The notes under the pieces: model-generated
Seen by the model: the letters and a program-made list of their open reading frames with translations, nothing else
The model's database searches: none
Told to the model about the DNA's origin: nothing
Part shown: in pieces, positions 12,038 to 25,066 of the stretch
Position numbering within the stretch: the first letter of the stretch is position 1
How the letters are laid out: the number at the start of each line of letters is the position of its first letter
Assembly: GCF_026210795.1 (NCBI RefSeq)
Contig: NC_089449.1
Coordinates: forward strand, 2,666,001-2,730,000
From: Rhizophagus irregularis
Taxonomy: Eukaryota; Glomeromycota; Glomeromycetes; Glomerales; Glomeraceae
Length of the DNA: 64,000 nt
Direction of reading: 5' to 3'
Made by a program: the position numbers and the translations under genes

Positions 12038-13051
12038 TGATGGACTTTAATATAGGACTTAATAATTATGTCCCAATAAAATTCAATTTAAACATAACAA
12101 CATTATTATTATTTCAATTTCTCTTTTGCCGCATTATTTCTCCAATTCGCAATTGTTATTTTTTACTTTTTTGTCTAATTCATTTTAGCGGCGCGAAAAA
12201 CGCTATCAGAACACATAATTATAACATGTAATGAAATTAGCATTTTAATAATACATATTAGCACATTATATAAAGCATGTGAAGACGTGCGTGATTGCCA
12301 TTCAGTAACTATTATAATTAATGTCATCAACACATTTGTAGTTTCATACTGCATTCGCCCAATTAGCAATTGCCCAATTAATAAAATAATTGATATGAAT
12401 TTTTCAAAGTATAATAAAATAATTATTTATAAAATTCCTTGTAATAAAGATAATTTATTTTACAATTAATAAATTTGCGCAGCGCATTCTATATTAACTC
12501 GGGTATAATATTAATTCGAATTATATTATATATTTTCGGTAATTCATCTGAAAAAAAAAATTTACTTTTTATGTATGAGGTTTTAACTATGAATAATTTA
12601 AAATAATTTAAAATATTCTTAGACAAGAAGATTATATAAAATCGGGAAAAAGGTGATAAATGCCATTATTAGATTTTATAATAAATTAATTTCACATTTT
12701 TATGGTAGGATTTTCTCATTTTTTTAAAAAAAGGCATCTTTTCCATTTTTTTCGAAAAAAAAAAATTGAATATTTGAATTATGTTAAAAACGATCAAAAA
12801 AAATTAATATATTTTAAGATAACACGTTTATTTTTACTTTTTAAAATTACGTGAATATCATACAAATAATACGCTTATGTGCATTAATTATATAAATTTT
12901 GTGAATATGTTTAATTCATGAAAAAAATTATAGAATAATATAAAATACATCAATATTTTTTTTTGCAGAGTGAATGAGTGAATCCTTTTTTTCTGTCTAT
13001 AGCAATTGGTACAATATACAAATGCATTTTCAGAATTGAATGAAAATGTTC
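12038..13051. other. AT-rich stretch without a gene
   Basis: Overlapping short frames occur on both strands at 12037-12469 with no domain or codon-like pattern. Nothing supportable was seen. Confidence 0.45.
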
Positions 13052-13360
13052 TATCTCGATCGACCCTATAAAAATTTTATCCGTTATTTCCGTAAAATGA
13101 GCCTTTCACGGACCATTCACGGAAAATGTAAATAATTTGACAGTAAGGTTAGGGCACTGTCAGATATTACCTAATATCACTTTAATATAAGAGCTTACAG
13201 GTAAGATATGTTATATATATAATTCCTATATAGTATTGTATGTAACCTAAGATCTTTAGTTACCCCCTCTCCCCCTAAAATATTAGTAATATCTGACAGC
13301 ACCCTTATTAGTTTCGGAAATATGAATACCCTTTTACGGAAAAAAAAAATGGAATATAGA
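13052..13360. repeat. Dispersed repeat, copy A, interrupted by a MITE
   Basis: Blocks on both sides of the insertion match the sequence near 30140-30290: left block with ATTCACGGAAAATGTAAATA, right block with TTCGGAAATATGA and ACGAAAAAAAAAATG-like ends. The blocks are in the same order and orientation in both copies. Copy B has only about 20 bp where copy A carries the 167-bp insertion at 13144-13310. Confidence 0.7.
13144..13310. mobile_element. MITE with about 25-bp terminal inverted repeats, TA-flanked
   Basis: The left end runs TAAGGTTAGGGCACTG into TCAGATATTAC. The reverse complement of the right end runs TAATAAGGGTGCTG into the same TCAGATATTAC. It is 167 bp, begins and ends in TA, and has no coding capacity. 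Size, terminal repeats and TA ends fit a Tc1/mariner-type MITE (Stowaway-like). It interrupts the older dispersed repeat. Confidence 0.65.
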
Positions 13361-13732
13361 AAACGGATCGAATTTTTTTTACGGGGCGACAAAATGCAAA
13401 TGTCAAATGCCGGTACTCAATCTACATATGTCTTGTTTAGCAATTTCATTTCATTATAATAATGACAACAAATGACAAACAATAAATATTATAAATCAAA
13501 ATGCCGATGAAAATAGTAATAAATCAAGAACATTGATTTAATAGTCAAATGAAATCAGCTTTCTTTATTAAGTAACAGTTGTTCAGCAGGATCGAAACAA
13601 GTTGTATATCAAATTTCATGAGTGCAAGTGTAAACGTATTTATTTGCATATAACAGTATCCTTTAATTCTCATTCTTCATTAATTAATTACGTATTCACG
13701 TTCGCTACAATTGTCAATCCATATTAATGAAA

Positions 13733-13890
13733 TCAATAATTAAAAATATTATCGAAATCTTTTGAAATAATTGAAATAATCGCCAATCCGTCGTTGTCAT
13801 AATAAAAATCGGGATGATACTTCTCCGGTTTTGCGGCTAAAGTTTGGAACATATTCTTTTCCCAGAATTCAATGCCTTGCTCGTCAAACA
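13733..13890 (-). other. Open minus-strand coding-like stretch, unrecognised
   Basis: The frame ends at a TGA at 13735-13733 and reads FDEQGIEFWEKNMFQTLA, then PEKYHPDFYYDNDGLAII. The composition is protein-like, but no start or 3' splice site is evident and the frame closes about 45 bp upstream. It overlaps, antisense, the doubtful plus-strand gene at 13872-14183. Only one of the two can readily be real. Confidence 0.25.
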
Positions 13891-14183
13891 AAGAAATGAA
13901 CAAGGAAAAGATAAATCGGAAACAGGCTCGATTTTTGTTTCAGTCTCGAATTTCTGTACGATTAGCTGAACAATTTGATGATGCGATTCGCAGGTAATTG
14001 ACAATAAATTCACAAACGATAAAATTGCGAAAATTCATTAAATTCATTAGATGCCGTAAAAATGATACCATATACGCAACAAAAACTCAAGGAAGAGTAT
14101 ATGACTATACGTTTTGTTATTATAAAGAGTTTACATCTTACGCGCGTCAGACTTCACGATTTGTAAACCAAAAATTCACGTAA
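13872..14183 (+). CDS. Doubtful small basic protein, 2 exons
   Basis: From ATG 13872 (or 13896) the frame reads NKEKINRKQARFLFQSR and then RLAEQFDDAIR up to a CGCAG|GTAATT donor at about 13993. An ATTCATTAG acceptor joins in frame to RCRKNDTIYATKTQGRVYDY, ending with TAA at 14181-14183. The product is about 85 aa and strongly basic, with no known domain. A pyrimidine-rich TTCTTTTCCCAG just before the ATG could be a further acceptor. It may be a fragment or chance. Confidence 0.3.
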
Positions 14184-16849
14184 ACCAATTTAAATGTAAG
14201 AATTATACCATCCATATATGCAGAAATATACGCAGAAAAATTCAAGGAAACGGAATAAATTAAAAAAATCTACAAGAAAATTTTCATGATATTTAATTCT
14301 TAAATCACTTAAAATCTTCATACAAATTAGAATCAAATTTTTAACTATTTCTTTCTGCTTTATATTTTTTATATTAAACCATCGTCATACTTTTTTTTTG
14401 ATGTTTACCTTTGAATTGGCAATTAAAATATTTGAAATAAATCATCATATTAAATATCATACTAAATCATCATATTGTTCCAAATTTTTTTTTTGATTAA
14501 ACTTGCAATAATAAAGAAATCGATTTTATTGATTTTGATTATTTCAAAGAATTTTACAGTAATTTTTTTTTTGACAATCTATTATTTATACGTGAGATAT
14601 ATATAACGACATGACATATTTTAATGATATACAGTAAATTTTTTAAAATTCAAAGTTTCTAACTTCCCAATATGCTTGGAATGCCTGGTAAAAAAAAAAT
14701 TGAAGAATGGAAGAGTATGATACGATATGCCTAACTTAAATGGTAATAAACGGTAATAATACAGTACTATGATTTTGCTTTATACTTTCGTTCATAACTC
14801 TATAATTTGTGCAAAACAGCTTTTACGCAAAACTTCATAACTCTATAATTTACAAACTCTAAAAATTATAAATTCGTTGATTCATACATTTTTACCATAT
14901 TTTTCCCGTAAATTCCCGGAATTTAATCAATTTTTATTTGGCCTCCAAACTTAAAGGCCCAACAAAATAAGGGGGTAAACCTCTATATTTTTATTGGTAA
15001 CCAATGTTTTCAATTCTTCAATTAAAGCCATAGCCATAGCCCATAGGGGAACAATAGATACCTTTGAATATTAGGGCAATACCTTACAAAGGGTCTACCG
15101 CCTACAAAGGGTTTACCGCCTAAAGTGCTTTCCAAGGAAATTTGGATTTTTTTTTTACCAAATTTATCATCAAACAATCATGTTTCAAAAATGTTCAATA
15201 AACGGAAATATTCGGAAAAAAGAAATTTTTTTTAATAATAAACATAGTAAGAAATTTCCTTTTTTTAATTCTTTTTATTTATTTATTTATTTTATTTTAT
15301 TTTACACTAGGTAACGATTTCATTTGTACATATCCTTTTATGTATTTATATTAGTAAGCCTTTATATTTATTTTTCTTTACTAAAAAAAAAAAACGCGTT
15401 ATTCTTTTTCCTTATTATGTTTGGATAATCGATTCAAGTTTTTTTTTTTATTTTTGGAAAATGAGGTAGAATAACATTTGATTTCGAAAAAAATCTATGA
15501 ATTTTTTTGTAATATAAATTGATTATTTCATATTAAATCATATCCCGGTAAATACCGAAATTGACGCCTGCTGAAACATTATTCAGCATCGTTAGTCACC
15601 GTACACTATTAAAATCCACAAAATTCCGTTTGTTCGGGTATCATAATCTTGTAATAATAATAATTAATTAAACAAATACGGTAAAAAAAAGTTATGGTTA
15701 AAAAAAAAAGTACGATAAATTTTTTATTTTTTTTTTTTTTGTATTTTTTTTGTTGATTTTCTGTAACATTTTTTAATCATCATGATAAAATTTTTTTTTT
15801 TTCATTGACAAAGAAAATTTTTTTTTTTCAATCTCAAAAGATTGAATGAATATTCGTTCACAAAAAAAAAAAAAAAAAAAAATATTACATTTTAATAATG
15901 TGTACACCACACAACATAAAACGCGTCGATTTTCCTTCCTCCTTTGATAAATTTTGCGGATGTCGATCTTTAATGCGGAAAACAAAAAAAAAGATTTTTT
16001 CCGTTCCGAAAAATGAGGCTTTGATAATCCCTATTGTTCTAACATTATCTAGAAAGGGAAATTATTCGTTATTTACGTTTTAAAAAATGATTCGTGTATA
16101 AAATCAAAAAAAGAAAATACGCAAAATGTATATGCATGCATAGATTGCTTTTGTTGCTTTCAATTGATCCTAAAGGTGGGATTAACCATTAAATATCGGC
16201 GATTCGGCATATACCGAAATTAAAAACTCTTAGCCTTTTTTTTGCATACTCGACATTAGCATTTACCAGTTAATGCATATATAAATAAATATACATATTG
16301 TTTGTTGTAAATGTATTAAAAATATTGAGCATACATACTTTATCCGAAAAAAAAAATAACTTGTAATTATTATTTATTTATTATGTATATCGAAATAATC
16401 GAATGATGATGAACTGAATGTTGATCACAAGAAATTAAACCATGTGAAAAAATATAAATTATGAAAAATCTTTCGGAAATTCCGGGTGTTACGATTTGGA
16501 TTTAGAAAAAAAAATACGCGTATATCGTATACATAATCATCTCATAATCATATCATAATCATATCGTAATATTAGTATAGTCCTTGTATAGTTCGTGAAT
16601 AGTCCGTGTATAGTCAGTCTGTATAGTTCGTTATATCCGTATAAGCCGGTAAATCTGCAAATCCGTATAGGCGATATAGATGGATAAACGGTACAATCCA
16701 TAACGGTATAGTCCATACTCCATAGTCCATTACCCTATACGGGTCGTTGCGCTTAGTAAGGATTGTAAGTATTCTCTTTGTCTAAATCTCAAAAATCTCA
16801 AATGATCACCAGCCGTAATTCGTCGTCGTCTCGTTCTCCTTTCACTAAA
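14184..16849. other. Gene desert, homopolymer-rich
   Basis: Long A and T runs (for example 15729-15740 and 15862-15882) and no credible coding frame. The segment 16560-16750 is a degenerate short-word array described separately. The 15773-15985 and 15898-16083 frames overlap on opposite strands and look random. Confidence 0.45.
16570..16745. repeat. Degenerate array of TATAGTCC/GTATAG words
   Basis: Variants of TAGTCCGTGTATAGTC, TATAGTTCGT, CGGTATAGTCCATA and CCATAGTCCATTA recur at 8-14 bp spacing without a fixed period. The array stands out from the flanking A/T runs by its higher GC. Confidence 0.5.
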
Positions 16850-17188
16850 TCAATTGGGAATATGTAACACGATGTTTTGTTGATTTAAATAAACCCATTG
16901 TCCAAAAATTCCATTAAATCTAATTAGGTATGTCCGGAACTTGTAAGTTGTAACCACTTTAGTGAAAGGATGTTGAATTTCCAATCCATCACAATCCATC
17001 AATTTCTTTTTGGTAAGAGATCCATAATCTGTATGACTATTAATATATGTAATATACTTAATTAATACAGTATATACGGTATATACGATTACTTGTATTA
17101 CAAATATGATATAATATTTACCTTCCAGCACGAATGTTTTCATCAATAGTAGTAATAATGATCTAAAATTATCATCAGATTTCATCAC
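16850..17188 (-). CDS. Hypothetical small protein, possibly 2 exons
   Basis: The uninterrupted frame gives 112 aa. A better-looking product of 81 aa results if 17121-17029 is removed as an intron: donor GAAG|GTAAATATT, acceptor CATACAG|AT. The frame is kept. The spliced second half reads DYGSLTKKKLMDCDGLEIQH, then KFRTYLIRFNGIFGQWVYL. No family is recognised. The removed segment is isoleucine/tyrosine-rich, like translated AT-rich intron, which favours splicing. An ATGGCGGTG tandem lies just upstream (17230-17260). Confidence 0.35.
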   Translation of the reverse strand: MMKSDDNFRSLLLLLMKTFVLEGKYYIIFVIQVIVYTVYTVLIKYITYINSHTDYGSLTKKKLMDCDGLEIQHPFTKVVTTYKFRTYLIRFNGIFGQWVYLNQQNIVLHIPN

Positions 17189-17854
17189 CAGATATCTATA
17201 TCATCGTTAATATTTAAAGATAATGCGATGGCAAGCCTACGGTAGTGATGGCGGTGATGGCGGTGATGAAGTAAAAGACATTAATATTAATATATTAATA
17301 TATTTAATATAATTTTAAACAATAAATACAATTAAACTAATAAATATAATAAATATAATAAATATAATTTACAGTATTACTTTTTCAAATGATTCAATTA
17401 TACTTTTGGTAATTCTTGAGCGATAGGTTTTTCATTTTTTAAATTTACCAAAATTAAGACATCTATAAAAAAAAAAATAATAATTTTTTAAAAAACTGAG
17501 AGTTAACTGCGGTAGAAAGTAGAAACAATAACAAAAAAAAATAAATAAAAAATAATAATAATAAAATATTATAATAATAACAAATAACAAATAATATAAA
17601 AATAAAAATAATAATTTAAATTAATTATAATTACTCTTTTATAAAATCTCCTGAGGATCAAAGAATTTCTTTGTTTTAAAAATCAACATAACCAAAAAAA
17701 AAAATAATATAATATAATTATCATTCATAAATATATCTTAAATTTTTTTTTCTTTCTCCTCTGATGTTTCAATTTTTGCCTAAAAAATAATATTTATCAT
17801 AAAAATTAATCTTTCGCTTCGGAACGATAATAATAAAATGATAAATAATAAATA

Positions 17855-17885
<31 letters not shown>

Positions 17886-20800
17886 TATAAATTCAACATA
17901 ATTAATTTACAATTGTTAAAACATTTCATTAATAAAATTATTTTTTTTTAAATAATAAATTCACAAACATATTTTAATTTTCTATTAGATTAAATCAATT
18001 ACTGGTATGTAATCAACGAGAAACATCTGTTATCAATGTTATCAGTGTTATCAAGACTATCAAAGTTATATAACAATAAAAAGTTATATAACAATAATAA
18101 AGTCGATAATTAGAAAAAAAAATTTAATTTTTTTTTTGATATTCATTAAAAATGTGGCTAAATAGGTAAATAGGCTAAAAGGTGATTTGTGACTTGATTT
18201 TTTGGGCTGTGCAAAATCACTTTTTATTTGTTTACCATTTAAAGGATAATGAAAAAAATTAAGTCATTATGTACGTCACGTCAAAAAAATCCCATCATTT
18301 ATTTGTTCATAACTTGAACATTGTTTTGTTCCTCTAGATTTAAACCTTCTAGTAAATTCCTGATCCAAAAATAATCTAAAATATATTGGGTAAAATGCAC
18401 CTATTGTCAAATAAATTGGGCGTTAGTAAAATTTCAGGCGGGAAAAAAATTAAGTGATTTAAGTGATGAAGGAAATATTAATTTAATTACAAAAAGGTAT
18501 AATTTAATTTGGCGGTAAAAATTAAGACGAAACGAAAAAGAACGCCAACTTCCAAATAATTCAATTACATCAAAACTTAAAAAAAAATTTTTTGTAATCG
18601 TACGTAAAAAAAAAACCGACTTTTTTTTTTACTTGTACGTAAATCATTTAAACGTAAAATCAAAAACAATAAGTGATAAAAATATTATTGTTATTAATGT
18701 ATGCGAAATTTATTATTAGTTAGTACATTGCAGGAAGACATTCATTTTACATAAACAATAAAAAGTCTATTATATTATTATCATCATTTTTGGTTCCAAT
18801 CAAAAAAAAAGTCTGAGCGTAAAATGATATTATTTTAAATGTTACCAACATTAAAACAACGTTTAGCGGCGTTAAAATAATGTTTTTTTTTCTTTTTCGA
18901 TCACGTATGTTCGAGTTTCAACACGTGGTTTTTTTTTTTCATTACACAGAAATTACACGTTTTTCTCAAATCTGTGGTAGAAAACCTTTTACACGAAATT
19001 CTTAAATTAGGAATTACAAAGTAATACAAAAGAATACAAGGGGGAAATACAAGGAATACAAGGAAAAGACAAGAATACAAAAATACAAAGGAATACAAGG
19101 GATACAAGGGATTGACAAAAACAACAAGTTTTGAATGAACATTGAACATTGAACATTGAAGCAACCGAACATCTGATTCTTAAAAAAAAACTTTATTTTC
19201 AATAAAACCTGTTATAAAACTTCATTATTTGAAAAATAAATACACATGACAATTTCATATGATAAAAATTAAAAAGATTTGTGATATCAGGAGATTACTA
19301 ACAACATACGTTTTTTAATATTGATAAATATATTGATTGTATTATATGGTATATAAAATTCTCAATATATATATTATATATTATCTCAAATTCTCAATAT
19401 TCTCAATATATCGGATATATATATTATATCTCAATTCTCAAATTCTCATTGCATATTATATGGCCTTGTATATCTCTTTCTCTCTCGTATATCAAATCGT
19501 ATATCAAAGCTTTATCTTTCAAATCATTGTTCTGACATAATAATAAATAAATGCAGGGTTACTATTACGGGTTACTCAAAAAAAAAAAAAGAGGGACCAT
19601 CCTTTCATCAGTTAATCACCCACAAAGCGCACGTACAAGAAACATTTTACATGCATAATATTATGTAATAAGAAACCCAAAGTTATACATTTTTGGTTAT
19701 TGTTGGTTTAACAAATTCTTTAACAATTTCCCAAGTTATCAGAGAAATGATCGGAACCTGATAGAGAACAAAATTTTATGACTTCATATGTAACTACTTT
19801 TCGTTAGTTTCAAACACCTGAACGGATGATGATTTTCTGTGTTGTTTAAAAGATCCACAACATTCTAGTAAAAATTCTGATAAGTTTAAACAGTGAAAGG
19901 CATATGAAGATAGAAATGATGAGTATGATAGGTTCCCAAAATTGTCCATCATTCTTATTATTAATTTGTTTTTTCCAGTTTTGATAAGGAAGTTCATTAT
20001 TCTCATCGGTTATCTTTCATTTTATGGTAAAAGTATGAGAGAAAATATGGATAAAAGATATGAGTTATATGGATTAAAGGTATAAAGGTAAAGTATATGA
20101 GGTTAAAGTAAGTTCAAAAGATTTTCATTAATTGATTTTCAACTATTTAAAAATTTTGAAACTTTTTGAAAACTTGGGAAATAAAAAAAAAAATATGTAT
20201 TAATGGGCAAATATTTTTCACAAAATACGCCCTATAACAGATACTGCATGTAGCATTATTATTATTACGGTAAAATTTGATTACTTCGCCCGATTATCAT
20301 TTAATTAACATGAACTGAAGAGGAAAAAACCTTTACACTATTTCTTTTTTTTTTTTTTTTTTTCTGCCGATTTACCAAAAAATTTTGTTATTATAAGTGT
20401 TATTATAATACTCATTACCGCCTTATTACCATTTGATTCATTGTTGTACACGTGTTACATTTTTCTTTTAAATAATGGGAGTACAACATAACATGTAACA
20501 TTGTTATTGAGTGTTACAAACAAAGTTTTTTGATCTCAACCAATTTCTCCGTTATTAGGAAAGTAAGCGTTTCGTCACCCAAAAAGTCCGGTATTGTGTT
20601 ACTATAAATATTATTATTAATAAGAAGAGATCCCTTTAATTTTAGATGTTTAGTAATAATAATAATTTTAGGGTGAGTAAAAATATAATTGAAACGTAAA
20701 ACATGAAGATTTAAATATAGATTTATTATTTTTATTATTATATATATATATATTTATATATGGATGATTATAATAAATAAATAAATATAACTGATAACTG

Positions 20801-21680
20801 ATAATGTTTTTAATGATTTACAAGTATATCATTACCAAATATATTTTTCTGATGTGAAACAAGTCTGGGTCAGGGGAACTTATTTATTTAGTTCACAAAC
20901 TATTCAAACTATTACACTATTACATATTTACATTGGTTACCCGAGTTATGAATTACGTTATTTGGTTTTTTTTTTCTCACAAAATCAAAACAAAACAATA
21001 AATTTTTTTTCAATCTTTTTTTTTTTACCTTTTTTACCGCACTTTTCCATATTTTCCGTATTTTCCCAAATTTGGTGAAATAAAAATATGGAGATGTTTA
21101 TTTTAGATGATTATAAAGTTTTATATAAAAGCGAAAATAGTAAAGTTTCAATGATGATGTATTTGTGGAAAGATTAATTATACTAATTTGTAATCGGGTT
21201 TAGGATAATTTAAATATATTAATATATTTGGTTCAAATAAATAATGAACGTCATGTTTATAATGCGCCAAGATGGATTATAACAGGTTTAAAAAAAAAAT
21301 AAATAAATAAAATAAAGGTTAATTATATTATATTGTCGGTTATTATATTATTATAATTTGAACCACACGTTTTTTTGTTTTGTTTTTATTTTGTATCATA
21401 AAATAAGAAACGGATAAAAATGGAAAAAAAGTTCGGTGGGGTAAAAGGGAAAGAGCGAATAAAAATGATGAATTGATTGAATATTAAGTATTGTAATATT
21501 GTGTAAACATAGATCTTTAAATCTTGAATCAAATAAAATCAATCTATTATATGATGTAATCTGAACAAATGTTTAGAAGAATAACGCGTGATTTAAAATA
21601 TATACATTTATTCATAATTTATTCATACGAATATACATTTATTTATTCATATTTATTTATTCGTATTTATTTATACATAC

Positions 21681-21818
21681 ATTAAAATACCATACGTCAA
21701 ACGAATATACATTAAAATACCATACGTCAAACGAATATACATTAAATGCAATACGTCAAACGAATATACATTAAATGCAATACGTCAAACGAATATACAC
21801 TAAATGCAATACGTCAAC
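21681..21818. repeat. Tandem array, 29-30-bp unit, about 4.7 copies
   Basis: Two 30-bp units start ATTAAAATACCATACGTCAA. Two 29-bp units start ATTAAATGCAATACGTCAAA. A partial fifth copy follows. All full units end CGAATATAC. The unit changes from 30 to 29 bp within the array. Confidence 0.85.
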
Positions 21819-22621
21819 TAAAATCGTTATGTCGCGTGCTTTAAAATCGTTAAAATCGAAAACAAAGAATAATGCGATTATTCCCGATTGTCAGTTTTAT
21901 GATATAATATATTATTTACTAATCTTACTAACCTTATTGTTCTTAATAAACGAATCCTGTCAAATTTGTCAATTATATACATATATATATATATATATAT
22001 TTTTATTTTTATTTTTCAACATAAATAAAAGATCTTACATAGCTTAAAATCGGATCTTCTATTAATATTATTTCTTTTATTTCTTTTTTATTATAAAGTT
22101 ATTTTTTTTTTGAACCCTTTTTTTTTTATTTAAACTCCTTAAAAAAAAAAAACAAACCTACGCATTGACCAAAACGTCAAAAATTTCATTCATTCATTTT
22201 GTGGCAAAAAATTAATTTTTTCTCACCATCATACATTTATGGTTCATTTATAGTAATTTTTTTAGTCATTCCTCGGGAATGGAATCAAAAAATCGCGTTT
22301 TTATTTTTCTACCCATTTTTCCCCACATCATTTTTTTACCAAAAATGGAACAAAGTTCTAAAAAAAGTAATTTAAATTGTTTGGAAAATTCATGAATTTT
22401 TTTTTTTTTAAATTCCTGAAATCTTGAAATTCTAAAATCTTGACCAAAAGTATAATTTCAATTAAAGGAAATGCAAAAAGCGTATCATCACTTATTTGAT
22501 TACACAAGATGAGTATATGAGAATTTAAAGAAATATTAAAACCATTTTAGTTATAAACAGGTTTTTTACAAGTAACTTGATAAATAAAGTAAGTGAGTTC
22601 ATATAAAGTAAAAGTAGAGTT

Positions 22622-22710
22622 TATAAGTGAGTTCATATAAGTAAGTTCATATAAGTAAGTTCATATAAGTAAGTTCATATAAGTAAGTTCATATAAGTAA
22701 GTTCATATAA
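22622..22710. repeat. Tandem array, 14-bp unit, about 6 copies
   Basis: The unit is ATAAGTAAGTTCAT, nearly perfect across six copies. Degenerate copies extend on both sides (about 22585-22620 and 22710-22790). Confidence 0.85.
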
Positions 22711-24664
22711 AATATATACTTCATATGTAAAGTAAACTTTATATAGTCATATATATAAACTTCATATAGTATAAAGTTCATATAGTTCAATAGCCATGTA
22801 TATATTTATATTCAATTTAAAACAATATAATATGTGTATGCATATGATGATATAATTTAACAGAACCATCTAATCGAATTATGTGAAAAAACCTTTTTTT
22901 TTTTTTTCTTTTTCGATGAGAATTTTTTTATTCATAAGAACATTATTATTAACTTACATTATTTCATGTATTGTTGTTGCATAAACATAGATGCGGGGAA
23001 ATAAAAAAAAACCAAAAAATATAATATCATAAAAAAAGATATTCGATGAATAAATAAAAAAAAAAGAGATCATTTTATCATATTTTTTTTTTAAAATAAT
23101 CAATCGCTTTTTTGCTTAAAGGGAAATAAACCGTTAATTGTTTAAAAAAAAACCACGATATTTTTAAACTATTTTTAATTAAATCCAAAAAAAGTTTCTT
23201 TTTTTTTTACTAATTTACTTACTTTAAATAGTAAAAATCAAAAAACTTGCTGCAATTTTAATCTTGAATCAAATATTTCCTCTTAAGAAAAAATGGCTCA
23301 AGTTTTAAAAATGTATTCCCTTTCCCCACTTTTACCGAAAATTCATTCCGATGATCTTTTTTAAGCAAAAGTACGCAGAATACGCAAAAGTACGCAAAAG
23401 TACGCAAAGTACGCAAAGGAGATGTTTTCCAAGATGTTTTAAAAAAAAACCGCCATCTCTTAAAACCTTCTTCCCACACAATCCCACGTAATAATAAATT
23501 TTTAGACCCGTGCTCAATATTATATCATAGAATTTATCAAACTTACCATATTTTTACCCCTTTTAATCATAAACAACAATCCAAAGAAGAAAACTATTGA
23601 TATTTTTAAAACACGCCATAAAAAAAAAACAAATTTACCCCACATAATTTTCTGTTTATTTCTTGCTGACCTAAATGCTTGCATATTTGTTTACAATTTA
23701 TTGCATTTTACTTTTTTTTTTATATATGCATGTATTCTTAAGCCTCTTTTTCTTTACTTACTTAATACAGATGAGAAGGGTCTTGTGATTTTTTGGTGAC
23801 TCATTCTATAATGGAATATCTTTTTATTATTGAAGAAAGTAAAAAAAAACCAATAAATTATGTTGTTATACGATAAACAGTTATACATGTTATACATGTT
23901 ATACTTTACACTGCATCATTAAAAGAAGTTCATCTATTTTTTTTTCTCGTGACAATCAAATCATTTCATTTTAATTTCAACTATTTAATGTAAACATTAA
24001 ATAACCAGGATGAAGAACAATGCCTTTATCGTAACCCTTTTGTTTATATTTTTTTTTTTTTTTTTTTTTTGAAAAAAAAAATTTTTTTTTGTGTCCCTAG
24101 AAAAAAACCACGCTATTTACGATATTTACACTATTTTACATTTATTTAACCACGTTTACCAATGAAATGAAATAAAATTAAAATTATGATGTAAATAATA
24201 TTATATTTATTTTTATTTGATTAACCCGATAATAATGATAACAAGTATATTATTACTATTATTTACTAGTATATTCCGAAATTAATTATATATATATATA
24301 TATTATATTATTTGTAACAATAATCCTTTCATATCCCTTCATAGTTCATACTTCATAGTATGTTGATGGACCGGGTGAATACCGATAATACACTGAATTC
24401 AAAAAATTCCGTCCGTTAATCTCATCTATAATAGTATTAAGGCGTACATTTTTACTGGTACAGAAAAATTTCAAAGTACGACGGTAAAAAAATTTATTAT
24501 TATTATTATTATTATATGTACTTTTTTTTTTTTTTTCAAAGGTATATCCGGACTTATCATTGCCCGTTTTTGAAAAAAAAAAAATATTTATATTTTTTTT
24601 TTTTTTTTTATCATAATCTTAGAATGGAAGGTCATTTAATATTTTATAATTCCTGGGTAACTAT

Positions 24665-24701
<37 letters not shown>

Positions 24702-25024
24702 ACATAAGGTTATTTGTGTATGTGAAAATATTCAAACTTCTTTATACAGCTTCTATATTCTCTACTCCTTTTTAATATATGTTAGCGCCTAGAGCTATTC
24801 TACACTCGGCTAATCACTAATATGATCATCATTGAACATCTTTTATACCAAAAAATTATTTCTTTGTTAAAAAAGTACTAAGTGGGGTGATGTATGGGTG
24901 ATGTAACATCAACAAAGGAACAAACAACTAAACATATATATATATATACGGTATTTATTTTATTATTATTATACTATATAAATTATTTTATTTATCATTT
25001 ATTTATTTACTGTATATTATATAT

Positions 25025-25066
<42 letters not shown>

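Noticed and set aside
18901-19202. Minus-strand proteins rich in Pro-Cys-Ile/Leu-Tyr
   Set aside because: Translation of the AATACAAGG-type simple repeats; two overlapping frames give similar patterns.
21775-22047. 90-codon plus-strand frame
   Set aside because: Starts inside the 29-bp tandem array and ends in a (TA)n/poly-T tract. The middle part (SRALKSLKSKTKNNAIIP) is only suggestive.
23258-23517. Minus-strand frames with Leu-Arg-Thr/Ala-Tyr-Phe repeats
   Set aside because: Translation of a short ACGCAAAAGT-type tandem; not a gene.
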